Shown here one piece after another: positions 44,179-57,700 of a DNA stretch of 64,000 bases (position 1 is its first letter; each line of letters opens with the position of its first letter). The notes under the pieces were generated by a model. It made no database searches and had not been told where the DNA came from. It was given only the letters and a program-made list of their open reading frames with translations. The translations under genes were made by a program, and so were the position numbers. The DNA comes from Plasmodium brasilianum (taxonomy: Eukaryota > Apicomplexa > Aconoidasida > Haemosporida > Plasmodiidae), in assembly GCF_023973825.1 (NCBI RefSeq), contig NC_090124.1, positions 2,101,501 to 2,165,500 of the forward strand, read 5' to 3'.

Positions 44179-45144
44179 ATAACTCTACCAGCGGCCATAT
44201 TGTATGTTCTTATGTTAGTCATACCACATTTGCTACGCGTTACAATAGGAATATTCAATAGGAATTGTTAACTGCAAATTCGGACGATATTTTAAATAAT
44301 TTCATACAAATATTATCATATTTTTATCGCTCATGTGTAAATTTTTACGTAATTTTAAATTTATTCTCGTTTGTTTTTATTGTTTACACATACATTTATG
44401 TTGTTGATTTTACTCCATTTTACGCACTTTTGCTGTTTCTTTTTTTCTTTTTTTTTGTAATGGCAAAAAGAAATATTACTAATTATTATGTTTTTTTCTG
44501 CATCTTTTAAATTTTGAAATATTTAGATACAAGTTCGACAAAAAAATAGAAAAAAAAAAAATACATACGTACGTACGTATATATATATATGTAAATATAT
44601 ATTTATTTACATGTTACACATATTTGAGACTTCAAAATTTTGTAGTACCTATCGTTCTTAATTTTTTTACTTTGGCACTTCTATAAACTTTTAATTTGTT
44701 TTCTTTAATTTTATATAATTTACTGCTTTTCTTTAAGGACATTTTCTTTTTTTTTTTTTTTTATTACTGCTTTTATATTATGACCATGTTCATAAATGTT
44801 ATTTGCACTTTTATTTTTTTTTTTTGTTTTTTATTATATCTAACATTTACTTGCCTAGTTACCGTGTAACCATTTAAGAATTTAATGTTTCAATAATAAG
44901 CTTTAAGAAAAAAAAAAAAAAAAAAATAAAGTAAAATAAAATAAAATTACATATCTAATTTTTTTAGCATTTTTTAAAGTTTATAACTGCATTTTATAGA
45001 CCTTAACATATGTATATATATATATATATGTATATGCCTTTATGTGAGTAGTGGTCCTAGTATTGCATAAAATTTGAGCTGTATACGTATTTGTATCAAT
45101 GTATGTATACATGTACGTAAATATAAGTAACGATCAACGCTTTA
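44179..45144. other. Spacer between the RAP gene and the glyoxalase-like gene
   Basis: Nearly 1 kb of very AT-rich DNA with poly(T) and poly(A) runs and a short (TA)n. It should carry the promoter of the glyoxalase-like gene. Nothing else was identified. Confidence 0.6.
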
Positions 45145-47045
45145 ATGAAAATAATTTTAATCTTAACATTTTTCCTTTTTTTCGAAAGATACTACTTTTT
45201 GAATATTCAAAAGAGGAAAACTTATTATTTCCTGAACAACAAAAATAATTTTAGGAAAAAAGAAAAACATGTTTGCAAGAGTTTAAAATGTAAATTAGAA
45301 GGCATAGAATATAAAGTTCACAATTTGGACAATTCAACTGATTTTTACAAAAATGTATTAGGTTTCAAAATTTTAGAAAAAGGAAATAATTTCGCTAAAA
45401 TTTTTTTAGGAGTTAATGAAGCCTATATAAAAATAATACAAAAAGATGAAGAGAACATGACCATAGGGGAGGTATTGTGAAAGAATGTGATAAATATTGC
45501 TTAAAAAAAAGAAAAATAAAAAAATAATAAATAAATGAATGAATAAATAAAATAATATTTACCTGATATAATTATGGTACAATGATATGCATATGGAGAT
45601 TAATAAATGAGCCTACACACACACAACAAAAGAAGCAAATACATTAACCTATAAATATACATATTTGTATAAAATGTTGGTGTATATTGTAATTCATTTA
45701 TTAAATTTTCTCTAACGTTTTAATTGAATTTCTTTTACCTTTATGACAGCATTCTTTCCTTGGTTTGGGAATACATTTAAAAGAATTTGATATAGATAAA
45801 ACAAAAACTTACAAAGGAAATGTGGAGGAGGAAATTGAAAAAAGACCTATCACAGCTTGTATATTGCCAGATGAAGATGTAAAAGGAGGAAAAATAAGAA
45901 AATACTTATACAATAATTGTAAATTGCAAATATTTGAAGTGTAAGCATTTGAAGTGTTCAACATTTTAAATATAAAAATTCAAAAATTTAATTATGTTAT
46001 ATTAGGCACAAGTCAGGAGGTTTTGGACCAACTGTTTCATAACTGACCCAGACGGTTATGGTATAGAAGTAGTGTTGCAAGATGATGGAAGCAAGCTTAA
46101 TAGGGTATTACATATATAAGGAGAATAGACAATTTTTTTTTTTTTTTTTTTATAATTCTTAATGTTATATATCGTGTGTGATATGCTCAATTTTCTGCTA
46201 AAATTTTCGTGCATGCACCTATACAAGTGTCAATTTTTTCTTTACATTATATGTTTATAGATTAGACTGTTTACAACATCAACAAAAGATTCTCAGAAGT
46301 TTTATTCCGATATATTGGGCATGGATGTAAGGAAAAAAAAAAAAAAAAAAAAAAAAAGTAGTAGCAGTTGAAGTAACAGTTACTGTTACACGTACATTCA
46401 CACGTACCATTATAGTTAGGATGCCCGTTTTTGCTACAATTTTCTGAACAAGTAATGCTAAATTATTTTTTTTTTTTTCTGACTTGTACATGTTTTATTT
46501 CGAATTTGTAGCTGGTTAAAATACAGAGTCATTTAGAAGAAATTTCATACCCCTGGAATATTTATGGAGGTATGAGTTATTTTTATTCCTCAAAAAAAAA
46601 TTTATCCTTACTACAATTAGCATATGCATATGATGAGGATAAGGTAAAGAATGCTGCCTAGAGTTACATTATTTTACTTAAAATTTTGCTTGTATAGGAC
46701 GAACTATTTTTTCTTGTGTGTTTAGAAGTTTTTGTGTATTGTATTTTTGATCGTACATTAGGGGCATTTTTTTTAATTTATTTTGTTGCACAGCCGATTT
46801 GTTATTTTTCTATATGGCGATTTTTCCATTTTTCCACTATTTCATTTTTCTCCTTTTCTTTTTTGGTATTTCCCTCGAAGCTGCACATGGGGAATTCCCT
46901 GGGAAATATAATTTTAAGTTTCGATGATTTAAATGCAGTTGAAAAAAGGCTACGAGAAAATAACATCGAAATAGTAAAGTGCCAAAATGGCATGTTAGTG
47001 AAAGACACGGACGGATATGATGTTTACTTGAAGGGGAATAAATGA
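45145..47045 (+). CDS. GILP: Glyoxalase-I-like protein with two vicinal-oxygen-chelate units, apicoplast-targeted
   Basis: Six exons in consistent phase: 45145-45471, 45750-45940, 46017-46104, 46261-46326, 46512-46643 and 46881-47045, giving 322 residues. The N terminus is a hydrophobic signal (MKIILILTFFLFF) followed by a basic transit-like stretch (KRKTYYFLNNKNNFRKKEK), the bipartite pattern of apicoplast import. Unit 1 begins at IEYKVHNLDNSTDFYKNVLGF and ends at FITDPDGYGIEVV. Unit 2 begins at IRLFTTSTKDSQKFYSDILGM and ends at VKDTDGYDVYL. The His/Gln metal ligand expected before each FY motif is replaced by Gly in unit 1 and Arg in unit 2, and the unit 2 Glu ligand is Tyr. Ordinary glyoxalase I chemistry is therefore doubtful. 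The symbol follows the P. falciparum apicoplast glyoxalase-I-like protein. Confidence 0.88.
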
Positions 47046-47787
47046 GAAAAATTTGCATGAACATATAAGAATTTTTAAAAAAGTAGTAATAACAATTATG
47101 AACAATTTTTGAAGTTAAGATTATATATACGCAAAATATAACTTTATTATAGTAAGAAGTTAAGAACGTTAATGCTGTTACCAATTGGGGAATAATTACG
47201 GATTGTCAAAAATAATGTTTATAAAACGATCATTAAAAGTGAGATATAACAAAATAAAAAAGGGGGAGATAAATAATGGTAAAAAGTTACATTAACGGAC
47301 AGAAAAAGAAAAAGAAAAAAAAGGAAAATAAATAAATAAAATAAATAAATCAATCAATAACTAACTAAATAAATATATAAATAAATAAATGAAATAAATA
47401 AATCGATCAATAACTAACTAAATAAATGAAATAAATAAATCGATCAATAACTAAATAAATATATAAATAAATCAATAAATAAATCAATAAAATAAATAAA
47501 AAAAAATAAATTATAAAATTGTAATAAAAATGGCTAGCCGCAAACTAGCTAAAAAAGAAATTAAAAAAAAAAAAAAAAAGTTGAACGTTTTAAATATACT
47601 GACTATATGGAGCATATTGAACTTATTGAAGAAATTAATACACAATAATTAACAGAATATAACCACGGAACAGTGTAATTCGCTTTAATCAAATTAAGGC
47701 GTATTTTTTGCGTAACGGAATGCACACAATGTGCATGTTTTGTATTCCCATGTAACGGGAATTTATGGAAACGTGTAGCAAGATTAG
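47046..47787. other. Convergent spacer with AAATAAATCAATAAAT repeat
   Basis: It holds the 3' ends of the glyoxalase-like and helicase genes. The segment 47328-47510 is a drifting array of AAATAAATAAATC and CGATCAATAACTAAATAAATG units. No gene was seen. Confidence 0.65.
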
Positions 47788-50700
47788 CTATTCTCTCTTG
47801 CGTCTATTTTTTACGTCATCTTTTGTTTTTTTTTTATGACAAAATGTACACAAAGTTTGTAAATTGTCAAAAGAGGCTTCCCCTCCTCCTTTAAAAACAG
47901 GTAAGATATGATCTACATGCCAAATGTAACCATCTGTTGGTTTTTGAAGTATGTTTTTTAAATGCTCAATGTTTTCAATAAATAAAGGATACATTTTAAT
48001 AAAATAATCTATTTTTTCTTTAACTGAAAAATATTTTTTGTTTTTAATTTGCTTAATTAAATTTTGACAATCCAGCCTACAGATATTGCAAACACCTTTA
48101 TCTCTTTCATATATTAACCTTCTTATGCTACATGAACTTTTTTTTAAAAAATATAATTTTCTGCAATTTCCTGCACAAAATAAATCATTTTCATTACATA
48201 TAATAATTTTTTTGATATTCGAATTTTTTTTTAATTTAATACTATTTAATTCGTTTTTAAATTTTTCGACAATTTCTGTGTTCGAATTTTCGTTTAAATA
48301 ATGAAGAATATCGTTCTCCTCGAGTATACCATTTTTTGTGAAATGCAAATAATTTTTACAGTACAAACATTTCAAGCTATTGGTTTCTTCATCATATTCT
48401 TGATAATAGAAGACTTGAAATTTCCCTTTAAAACTGTTTTCAAGATATGCTTTTACATATATATTGTCTTTTGAAGTAGTGTTTTTTATATATCTTTGAA
48501 ATTTTAAGCATTTATTTATATTTTGATTTGCTCTTAAATATTTAAGTAGAGATATATTAATATCACATTTTTTCTTTTCAATTAATTTTTTTTCATTCAT
48601 ATTTAATTTGTTGTAATTTTGAAGAAATTCCTTTGCGTATTTTTTTACACTCTTTCCATTTTTTTCATTATCTTTAAAATTATTCAGATCTTCGATAGGA
48701 AAGTTTGTTTTTTTGTTTTTATTATATGTGTGTATTCTGTTCGTAAGTGTGTTTATTTCGAACAAGTACCTTCTTTTCTTTTTGTTCTTTTTGTTGTAGT
48801 CCTCACACTTTGCAGTTTCATCATCTGAGGATATTTCGACTTTTACAATTTCGCATTCATTTTCTGCTTGGAATGTTTTGCTCTCCTTGCTGTTTCTCAT
48901 TGACCTCTTATAATCATTATTATCATTACCATCGCCATTGTCACCATCAACATTGGGAGCATTACAGCTAGTATATTTTCTAACCAGGTTTAGCTCATCT
49001 CTATTTGTGCCAACCCCCCTATTCTCGTTAATTATAGGAAGCATATCGTTAGAAAAATTTTCATAAAAGAGATCTTTACTGCTAAAATTTGTTCCATCAA
49101 TTATGGAGCGAGTGCTATGAGAACAAAGGGTAAACCTCTTCCATGTTTTATGATCGCTACCTAATCCATTTTTCAATAAAAAATAAAAAATGTATGTATT
49201 TAATTTTTGATTTTTTCTAAATAACCTACTTTCACATTGTTGAAGATGAAAAAAGTTCACTGGCAATTCTACGAAAAAACATAAATTGCAAAAACTGAAA
49301 TCTAATCCATGACTAACGGAGCATATAGTAAAGATGCCATAGTAGCAGTTGTCGTTATTTTGAAAGTAGCTAATTTTTTCTAGTTTCTCTTTTTCGGTTA
49401 AACACCCATTTAATACAACATAATCTATGTTTATTTTTTCTTTTTCCTTTTTCTTTTTAATTATTTTAAGTACTTCTTCTTCTATACATTTGCACACAAC
49501 AAGGTGATAACAAAAAATAATTTTTTTTTTCCCAGGAAATAGTTTTTCAATATATTCCACTGCGTTTACAACTTTGGACAATCCTTCCTCTTCTTTTTTC
49601 GATTTGATATCAACACGAAACATTTCGTTGAGTACTTGTCTATTCCTTTTTCCCATCAATATATCATTTTTGTAGTGTTGAGATATTTCCCCATTTTCGA
49701 ACTGTTCATCATTTTTTTCTTTTTTTGGATCATATTCTTTGTCGGTTATCTTATTATATACGATAAAACTCTGATTATCATTTCTATAATCTTTTATCGA
49801 TTTTTCCCATATATCATTTGGCAAGTATATGAAAAATCTTTTCAAATGTGGGAAATTATTTTTAAAAATATTTGAAATGTTTCTTCTTATAATTACTGTT
49901 TTTTTTAAAAACAAGTTGAATTCCCAAGATCTTAAATTCTCTTCATATATTTTTTCTCCCCTATAAAAATATTTTTTACAGAATTCTTCTCCAAACACAT
50001 ATTTATTTTTGCAAAATATTTTATTATTATTAATCAAGTATTTAATTTGATGAAATATATTTATTGGTCTGTTAATTGATGGTGTTCCGCTCAAGAATAT
50101 AACTTTGCTCGTACTTTTTATTTTTCTTTTCATCATTTTAGCGAACTGGCTCTGTTTTCCATAGTGTACTGTTCTTATATAGTGGCTCTCATCGACGATG
50201 AGCAGCTTAAACTTGATAGTCCTTAGCAGGTTGTACAACTTTTTAAAAATGTTGAAGGAGACGATGACAACTCTGGCAGGTAGGCAAGAAAAAGTGAGGG
50301 GAAAATGTAATTCAAAATATAGACCAAAATGTAGGAAACAATAAAGACTAAAATAGGGGCCAAAATGTAGGGAAAAATAAAGACTAAAATAGGGGCCAAA
50401 ATGTAGGGAAAAATAAAGACTAAAATAGGGGCCAAAATGTAGGAAAAAATAAAGACTAAAATATGGGCCAAAATGTAGACCAAAATGTTGACCTAACTAT
50501 TGGCCAAAATGTAGGACAAAATACAGAGAAAAACAAAATGAACAAGTTATCTTTCAAATATCTTTTCATTTGGCGGGAGAAGCACAATGTGTGTGTAAAC
50601 ATGAGCATTTTATTATTTGTTTTGTTTTATTTTTTCTAGCTTCTTGTAAATCTCATTATTAACATAGTTATCTACTGTCATAATGTCCACTACTATGGTC

Positions 50701-52945
50701 CCTTTTCCACTTACTTGTAATTCTCAATCAGCTTCGGAAAGTCGTTAGAACTCGATATGACCAAAATTTTGGAGGTGTCAAAGAAGTTAATAAATTTTTC
50801 TATTTCGGACAGCCAATTAATTTTTAAAGAAGATGGAGCAACAATTAAGGTGGGGTATAAATTAAAAAAATAAAAAATAGCAATAGACTGTAAAGTTTTT
50901 CCTAGTCCCATTTCATCGGCAATTAAAATTCTTCCATTTTTTTTCTTAAAAAAATAAATGGTTTCTAATTGGTAAGGTGCAATAACATTTTGTATTCTAA
51001 TAGGTAATTTTTTTTTTATTTGCTCTAGGCAAATTTTTTTAATTTCTTTTGAAATATTTTTTTTTATTTTTCTTTTTTTTTTAGCATAATAGTGTTTCAG
51101 TATTTCTATTTTCAATTCTGCTCTATTGAAAATGTAAGAATTATTATATAATTCTTCCGCATTATATAAATTGGTTATTACTTTCTCCTCTTCATGTAGT
51201 TGATCTTCCTCCTTTGTTCGTAGCAAATTTTTGTCCTCGATATCCGTTACCCTCAAATGTTTTTCCCTTCTATGTAGTGCGTTCTGCTTTCTCGTAATTT
51301 CGTTTAACTGGAATCTGTATTTTCCATACGTCTGTGCAATAACATCTATGTATTTATTTTTTAAGAAAAAATTATGCATACTACGTTTGTTACAGGAATA
51401 ATTATTACACTTGTTGCTACAATTGATACTATACATGTTACTACACTTTTTGTAGGCATGTCGGAAAAAATAGAATACGGTATGAGGAATCTCATAAATA
51501 TAGCAGTAATGAAATAATTTATAAATGAAATAATGTAATAATAACTGATAGGAGCATAGATTGAATACACATCCCGATAGATAATTATTATTGTTAACAT
51601 TCATTCTTTTGAATGTTTCTCTCTTTTTATTATCCCTAGATAGATGGAAGGGAAATATACCACTATCTATATAGTCTTTTCTGGGTTTCCAGGTCAATGG
51701 TAAATATTGTACTTCATCAAAGAAGTCGTTTTTTAAATAAGCACCAACATATCTCTTAATTGCATTTTTATACAACTTCATGGAATATTTCTTTTTAGAT
51801 TCGATAAAATCTTTAAATTTTGTGTTATATAAGAAAAGCATGTATTCATTTGGCTTTTTTCTCTTTATATAATTGTACTTCCTAAGGAGAGAGGCGTAAC
51901 TAACCGTATTAAAAGAGTAGTTGTAAAAATTGCAAGAATGGGAAGTACCGAGACGATATATATTTTCTCTTTTCCGATAAGGAGAAAAAATAAATTGATT
52001 AAAGTAACTGTTGTTCAGATCAAAATTGTTATTCATTTTATAAATATACTTAATAATATTTCTGTATTTAATTTTATTCCTTTTAATTTTTCTTAAATCT
52101 GTAATTACTTCTTTAATTATTTCGCTAATAATTTTATTGAAAATACTTCCATATTTTATGTTCCCAAAAAAATGTATACGATATGAATCCTTATTTTCTA
52201 TTTCAAAACATATCCTCTTTTTATTTTTGAAAATTTTTTTGTCTCTTTCATTAAATAAGAATTTATCTATATTCCCTCTGGACACTCTCTTATTGCACTC
52301 TTTACATGTGAAGAAATATCCATATTTTCCCTTACTCACGCTAGTTAAACCGTTGCACAAGGTACATCTTATATGTTGACATAACTCCTTATTCGTTAGC
52401 TTTGTCTTTTTCATTAAGTCATCAAATCGAAGTTTTGCTGATATAATTTTTTGAAATTTATGCTGTAGATCTTTTTTATTTATCTTCACTGTGTTCGGGT
52501 CCTTCGGAATTTTGACTCCTTCTTCAGGGGTATTCCTCCTTTCCTTTTCTTTAAATGTAGTGATATCTCTCACTGTTGTTTCCTCTACACTACTTCGTAC
52601 TATCTCACCCCCTTTGAATTTGACAAATAACTTGGCAGAGTTTTCTAAACAAATGCCTTCTGCTTCAGCATACTTTGTTTCAAGATGAGTATTTTCCTTC
52701 TTCAGCTCTAATGGGCCAAAAGAATGTAAGTCATTTTGCTCCTTCTTCTGTTTCTTGTTCAAGTGATTAGATACCTTGTCCTTTATTTCCCCTCCCCTCC
52801 TTTTTATTATCTTTTCATGTTTGTGTAAGATCGTGGTATTGTATACACTCGTGCTTATAGGAATATTATAGCTCAAATGATTACTAGCTGTTTTTTTCTC
52901 TTTTATGTTTTTCCTGTGTTTTTTGAAGAAATACTTACTTCTCAT
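47788..52945 (-). CDS. ZRANB3-like SNF2 annealing helicase with C-terminal HNH nuclease
   Basis: Two exons, 52945-50715 and 50272-47788 (donor GTAAGT, acceptor GCCAG), encode 1571 residues. A CxxC...CxxC zinc ribbon (about 193-220) lies N-terminally. The SNF2 core starts near residue 640: motif I IADEMGLGKT (about 675), LIVAPSSLKINW, motif II as DESH (about 771), and the motif III region as LSGTPSINRP. The second lobe has KKIIFCYH, FTICSVSHGLDFSFC and motif VI as QCESRLFRKNQ. The C terminus is an HNH domain: CNIC, then HVDHILPVFKGGG, DNLQTLC and CHKKK, with all metal and catalytic histidines present. This order matches ZRANB3, which remodels stalled replication forks and cleaves DNA in an ATP-dependent way. 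Long Lys/Asn-rich inserts occur in both lobes. It probably acts in the nucleus. Confidence 0.9.
50303..50520. repeat. 36-bp minisatellite inside the helicase intron
   Basis: About four good copies (50318-50467) plus decayed edges of a unit starting GGGGCCAAAATGTAGGGAAA. It fills much of the 442-base intron at 50273-50714. A minus-strand frame stays open because the unit is a multiple of three, but it is intronic. Confidence 0.9.
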
Positions 52946-53134
52946 ATTTCACATGTACGGACAAAAATTCCCTTAACTGGGGGTGATACCAATTTTTGCA
53001 CTTAAAAATCTGGCAAAAAAGGTGCAGTCATAACACACGCACATATGTCCATATATATACATACATACGTATAAATGTACGTAAGTAAAAGTTTATATTG
53101 CACATACAAGTAAAAATATATTATTGTATATAAG

Positions 53135-53184
<50 letters not shown>

Positions 53185-53944
53185 TATTTTATTTTTTTCC
53201 TTTTTTCTTTGCATATTTCTAGTCATTATTTTCAAACGTGCAATTTAGTGTAACAACTTAACAATTATACCATTTTTTCCATTTTATTTGACCCAAGGTG
53301 ATAAAAAAAAAAAAAAAAAAAAAAAAGGGCAAGATTTCGTTCCATACGTGAATCCACGGATATGTGTACATACGTTGATAATCATTCACATAACTGCACA
53401 TACCTTCTCACATATTCACTCACTATATGCGACATAATATCTGCGCACTTTGTATGTTGAAGGATTGTTCAGCACAGAAAAGTTTTGAGCTCATTTACAT
53501 TAAAAAAAATACAATTATATCTTTTGGTTTTGTTTAATTAGTTTATGTTCATAAAGAAAAACGTTTATACTATACATACATAATGTTATCTGAACTATAA
53601 TGAAACACGCATAATGTACATACATATGTATTATTATATTGTGTATATATATGTACGTAATATGTATATAATCTACAAGTACTTATATATGTATGGTTTA
53701 AAAGGGATGAATGGGCGGGAGCAAAATGTAATATACACACATTAAATAAGGTTAAATTTAGCAAAAATCAAATGTAAGAAATTAAATTTGAAAAAAATGT
53801 GCGACGTTACAATTGAAAAAAATGCGCGAAGTTAAAATTAAAAAAAATGCGCAAAGTTAAAAAAGAAAAAAATGTAAGCTAAATTTAAAAAAAAAAAAAA
53901 AAAAAAAGACTGTTAAACGAGGCACCTCTTTTTTCCACCATTTA
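52946..53944. other. Spacer between the helicase and the GYF gene
   Basis: Both neighbours are on the minus strand, so this holds the helicase promoter and the GYF 3' end. It contains (TA)n at 53148-53180, poly(A) runs at 53303-53326 and 53889-53907, and about four copies of a 26-base unit with AAAAAAATGCGCGAAGTTAA at 53780-53880. No gene was identified. Confidence 0.6.
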
Positions 53945-54737
53945 CTACACTTTTTTCTTCTTTTTTGGATTACTGTTCGAATTATTTTTGTTGCTTATTT
54001 TAATAAACTCATTTGCAAAATGATTTAGTTTTTTCTTATCTTCAATACTGTGTTGAAGGAACGCATAAATTTCTTCTGCTTTCTGCGTAAATAAATGGAA
54101 AAAAAAAAAAATTTTTTTTGGTACATAATTACGAGGAGAGTACGAAAAACGGCATACAGAAAAGTAATTTATCTCACAAATATATATATATATATATATA
54201 TATGTATACATGTGCTTGTATGTTGGCGTGAGTATATTCAACTGCATTCAATGCACATGAGACTCCGAAAATTTACCTTGAAATTTTTTAAAAAGTTTAA
54301 CAGCGAATCATCTAGGGGCAATTTGCACGAATTCGTCAACTGTTTCAAATCTAACACAAGAAAGTAAAAAATAGAAAGATGTAAAAAATAATATAAAGAA
54401 AAAAAAAAAAATCAAAAATATGCGAAAAAAAAGGGACACAATATATGCTCGGAAAAAAAAGAAAAAAAAAAAAAAACACACACACACAGACACACATACA
54501 TAGGAAGAAGCAAACGCAAATGTAAAAATATTATGGATGTTAAAAAGAAGATAGTATATATTATGTACCCGTTAATTCCTGCCCGGATGAGTTTGTTTTC
54601 TTCTTATTATTCTCAACTGTAAATGGGGGAAAGAACGTATACTGTTTATTATAACATATTTACATGGTAATAATAAGAGGTACTAATGGCAAATACACAA
54701 TAACGAAATGAACATACGTTATGCATGCAATGCATAT

Positions 54738-54768
<31 letters not shown>

Positions 54769-57700
54769 TCTTTTTTTTTTTTCTAGCTTCTTATTTTGTT
54801 TTTATTTTTTTGCTACCTTTGTTGGTTGTAGAATTTGTAAGAGGAGGAAACTTCTTGTCCTCCTCACTAAGTTTCGTATCTACACTTTCATTTTTCCATT
54901 TCTTTTTTTCATTACTTTTTTTATTATTTAAATCTGCACTACTAATGGTGTTATTATTATTTCTGGTACCAATTCCAACAACACAATTCTTAACAGTATT
55001 CGTACAATCCGCGGTTAGATGAGCACAAATGATATTACTACTACTATAGTTATTACTACTACCAGCGTTATTGTTACTGTTTGAACCAGTATTGGTATTG
55101 GCTTTACTTAGCGAATTCTTATTCGCCGTCTTAGCTTTATTTAGTTTAGCCCCCGTCGTTAAGTGTGGAAAGTCTACGTAATCTGTATTTTTTTCGCTTT
55201 TACTGTAATAAACATCCCACCCTGTTTTTCTACCATTAAGGGTATTACTTCCATTGTTATTACTACCATTATTACTTCCAATATAATTATTAATCGCATT
55301 GCTATTGTTATTACTACTACTACTACTACTACTATTCGCCAATTTCTTTTTTGTGTTTTCCATTTTAATTTTCATGTTTACACTCTTTTCTTCGCCTTTC
55401 ATGATATCCACCAATTTGTCAATTTTTCTTTCCTCAGTTATACTCCACTTCATCTTCTCCATTGTTTTTTTGGCCCCGTTGTTCGAAGTACCATTAGCAC
55501 TATTAGAGGCAGTGTTAGTTGTACTGTTAGCACCTTCACTTTTATTACCACTGCCAAATGTACTGTTAAGGTTACCTTTATTCGTGGTATCATTTTTGCC
55601 CCTCTCACTTTTTGCATTTTCTTTATTCTTTTTTTCCTCATATTTTATCGTACCTTCTATTTTCTTAACTCCCCCCCTTTTGCTTTTCCTTTCAGTGTGT
55701 TCGTCTCCCTCTTCCAACCCTTCTTCTACTACTTCTACTGTTTTTCCTTCTGTCAATGATTGCTCCACAGACGATTCGTTGTTAATTTTGTTAATTTCAC
55801 CATCTTTCTTTTTTTTTTTGTTTTTATTTTTCTTTTCATTTTCCTTTCCTACATCTATGCTTTTATTACCTTTTTCCGAATTTTCACTTTTTCTTTTTTT
55901 TATCGCTTCCTCAATTTCATCCCTCTTTTCTTTCTCCTTTTCTTTCTCTTTCTCCTTTTCTTTCTCTTTCTCCTTTTCTTTCTCCTTCTCCTTTTCTTTC
56001 TCCTTCTCCTTTTCTTTCTCCTTCTCCTTTTCTTTCTCGTTATCATTACTCAATTTTTTGTTATCTCTCTTACCTTTTTTGTCTTTTTTGGATGAAGCGA
56101 TCGATTTGCCTTTCTCCAGTATTTGTTCTTCTACATTTTCTTGTTCCTTTTCATTACAAACAGTGGACAAGCTTTCATTTTTTTTTATCTCTTCTTCGGT
56201 CCGTTCTGCATGGGCTTTATTATATTTTTCAACATTCAACTTGTAGCTTATTTGTTTAGCAACAGAAGAATCATAAATAGGATTGCTATCCGAATGATAT
56301 GCACTCACAAGATTGTCATTATTCATTAAACAACTGCTTGTTAAGTCATTGCTTGGAAGACCATTACTCGTCATACCGCTACTTGCAATACCGCTACTTG
56401 CAATACCACTACTTGGAAGACTGCTACTTACCATATTACTATTAACCAAATTGATGCTCATCTGCATGGCCTTTTGCTTTTCTACTTCGATTTCGCTTTT
56501 TATTACCTTGTTCATATCATTGCAATAAATATTTCTGTTATTTCTATCGTTCTCTGTTGCAGTTTCATTTGCGTAATTACTCATTTCGTTCTCTTTTTTA
56601 TCTAAAAATTCGTTAGAAAGATAGTTGTGCTTTTCATTTATTAAGATGTCATTACTATTAATAATTTTACTATTACTGTTTGTCAGGCACTTGATAAGGT
56701 TTGTACTATTATTGCTAACTTCATTCTCGCTCAAAAAATTGCTCGTGGAAATGATAGAATCTCTAATATGATTGCTGTCGTTTAATGTTGTACTTTCTAC
56801 ATTGTTCATAGTAGTTGCAGTTGCAGTTATTGCAGTTGTTGTAGTTGCAGTTGTTGTGGTTGCAGTTGTTGTGGTTGCAGTTGTGGCTGCTGTAGCTGTG
56901 GTGTTAGCAAGTGTGTTGTTATTAATATTTAATATATCCTTCAAATTATTTGTTAATCTTGCTGATTTCATTTGATAGTTAGTAACATCTATATAGTCGT
57001 TTCTATCTACATGCATTAGGTTACCACTGCTGCAACTACTGCTACTATTACGTTCATTGTTCAAAATTATTCTCTTCTGTTGTTCTGCCTCAATTAGTTT
57101 ATTTAACTCTTCTATACGTTTTCTTCTTTCTTCAATTATTTCTACATCATTTTCATGCATTATCAATGTTTTTAATTGTGCTTTCTTTTCAATTAAAAAA
57201 TTAATGTATTCTCTGTTATGCATAACATTACACTTTCTGCTGGCATGGTCATACGAACCGACATTACAAAATTGGTTGTTCGAGCAGCTGTCAATGCTGC
57301 TATTGTTCATACCGCTATTCATAACAGTGTTAACTTGAATCTTCTTGACACTACTGTTGCTATCTACATTTCTATTTTTTTCTAATAAAATAAAATCCTT
57401 TTCACGACCTGCTGACCTTGTTTCTTCACATCTGTTGAGTACATGCTTGTACTCTGTGCTGTAAAAATCATAATCATTATCTGTGCTGACCTTATAAGAA
57501 TGTTTTTTCCTCATATAAGTTAACGGAAGAACAAATGGGAAAGTACCTGCTGGAAACATTTCATTGAATTTAATCCATTGCATATTTTCACTAAATCGGA
57601 TTGGTAAGTCATGTGGGAAATAATTCAAAGTCCACCAATAAAACATCAGTTCTGATGAAAAAGGGCCTTGAACAATACCAGATGGATCTTTGTATTGCCA

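Noticed and set aside
50640..50711. Extra exon of the helicase in its intron (VDIMTVDNYVNNEIYKKL)
   Set aside because: Open and protein-like, but it needs skipping of a perfect GTAAGT donor, and the direct junction 50715/50272 already gives the expected SNF2 sequence.
55299..56246. A 315-codon plus-strand frame opposite the GYF gene
   Set aside because: It is antisense to the Lys/Glu- and Asn-rich codons and gives only Leu/Phe/Ser runs.
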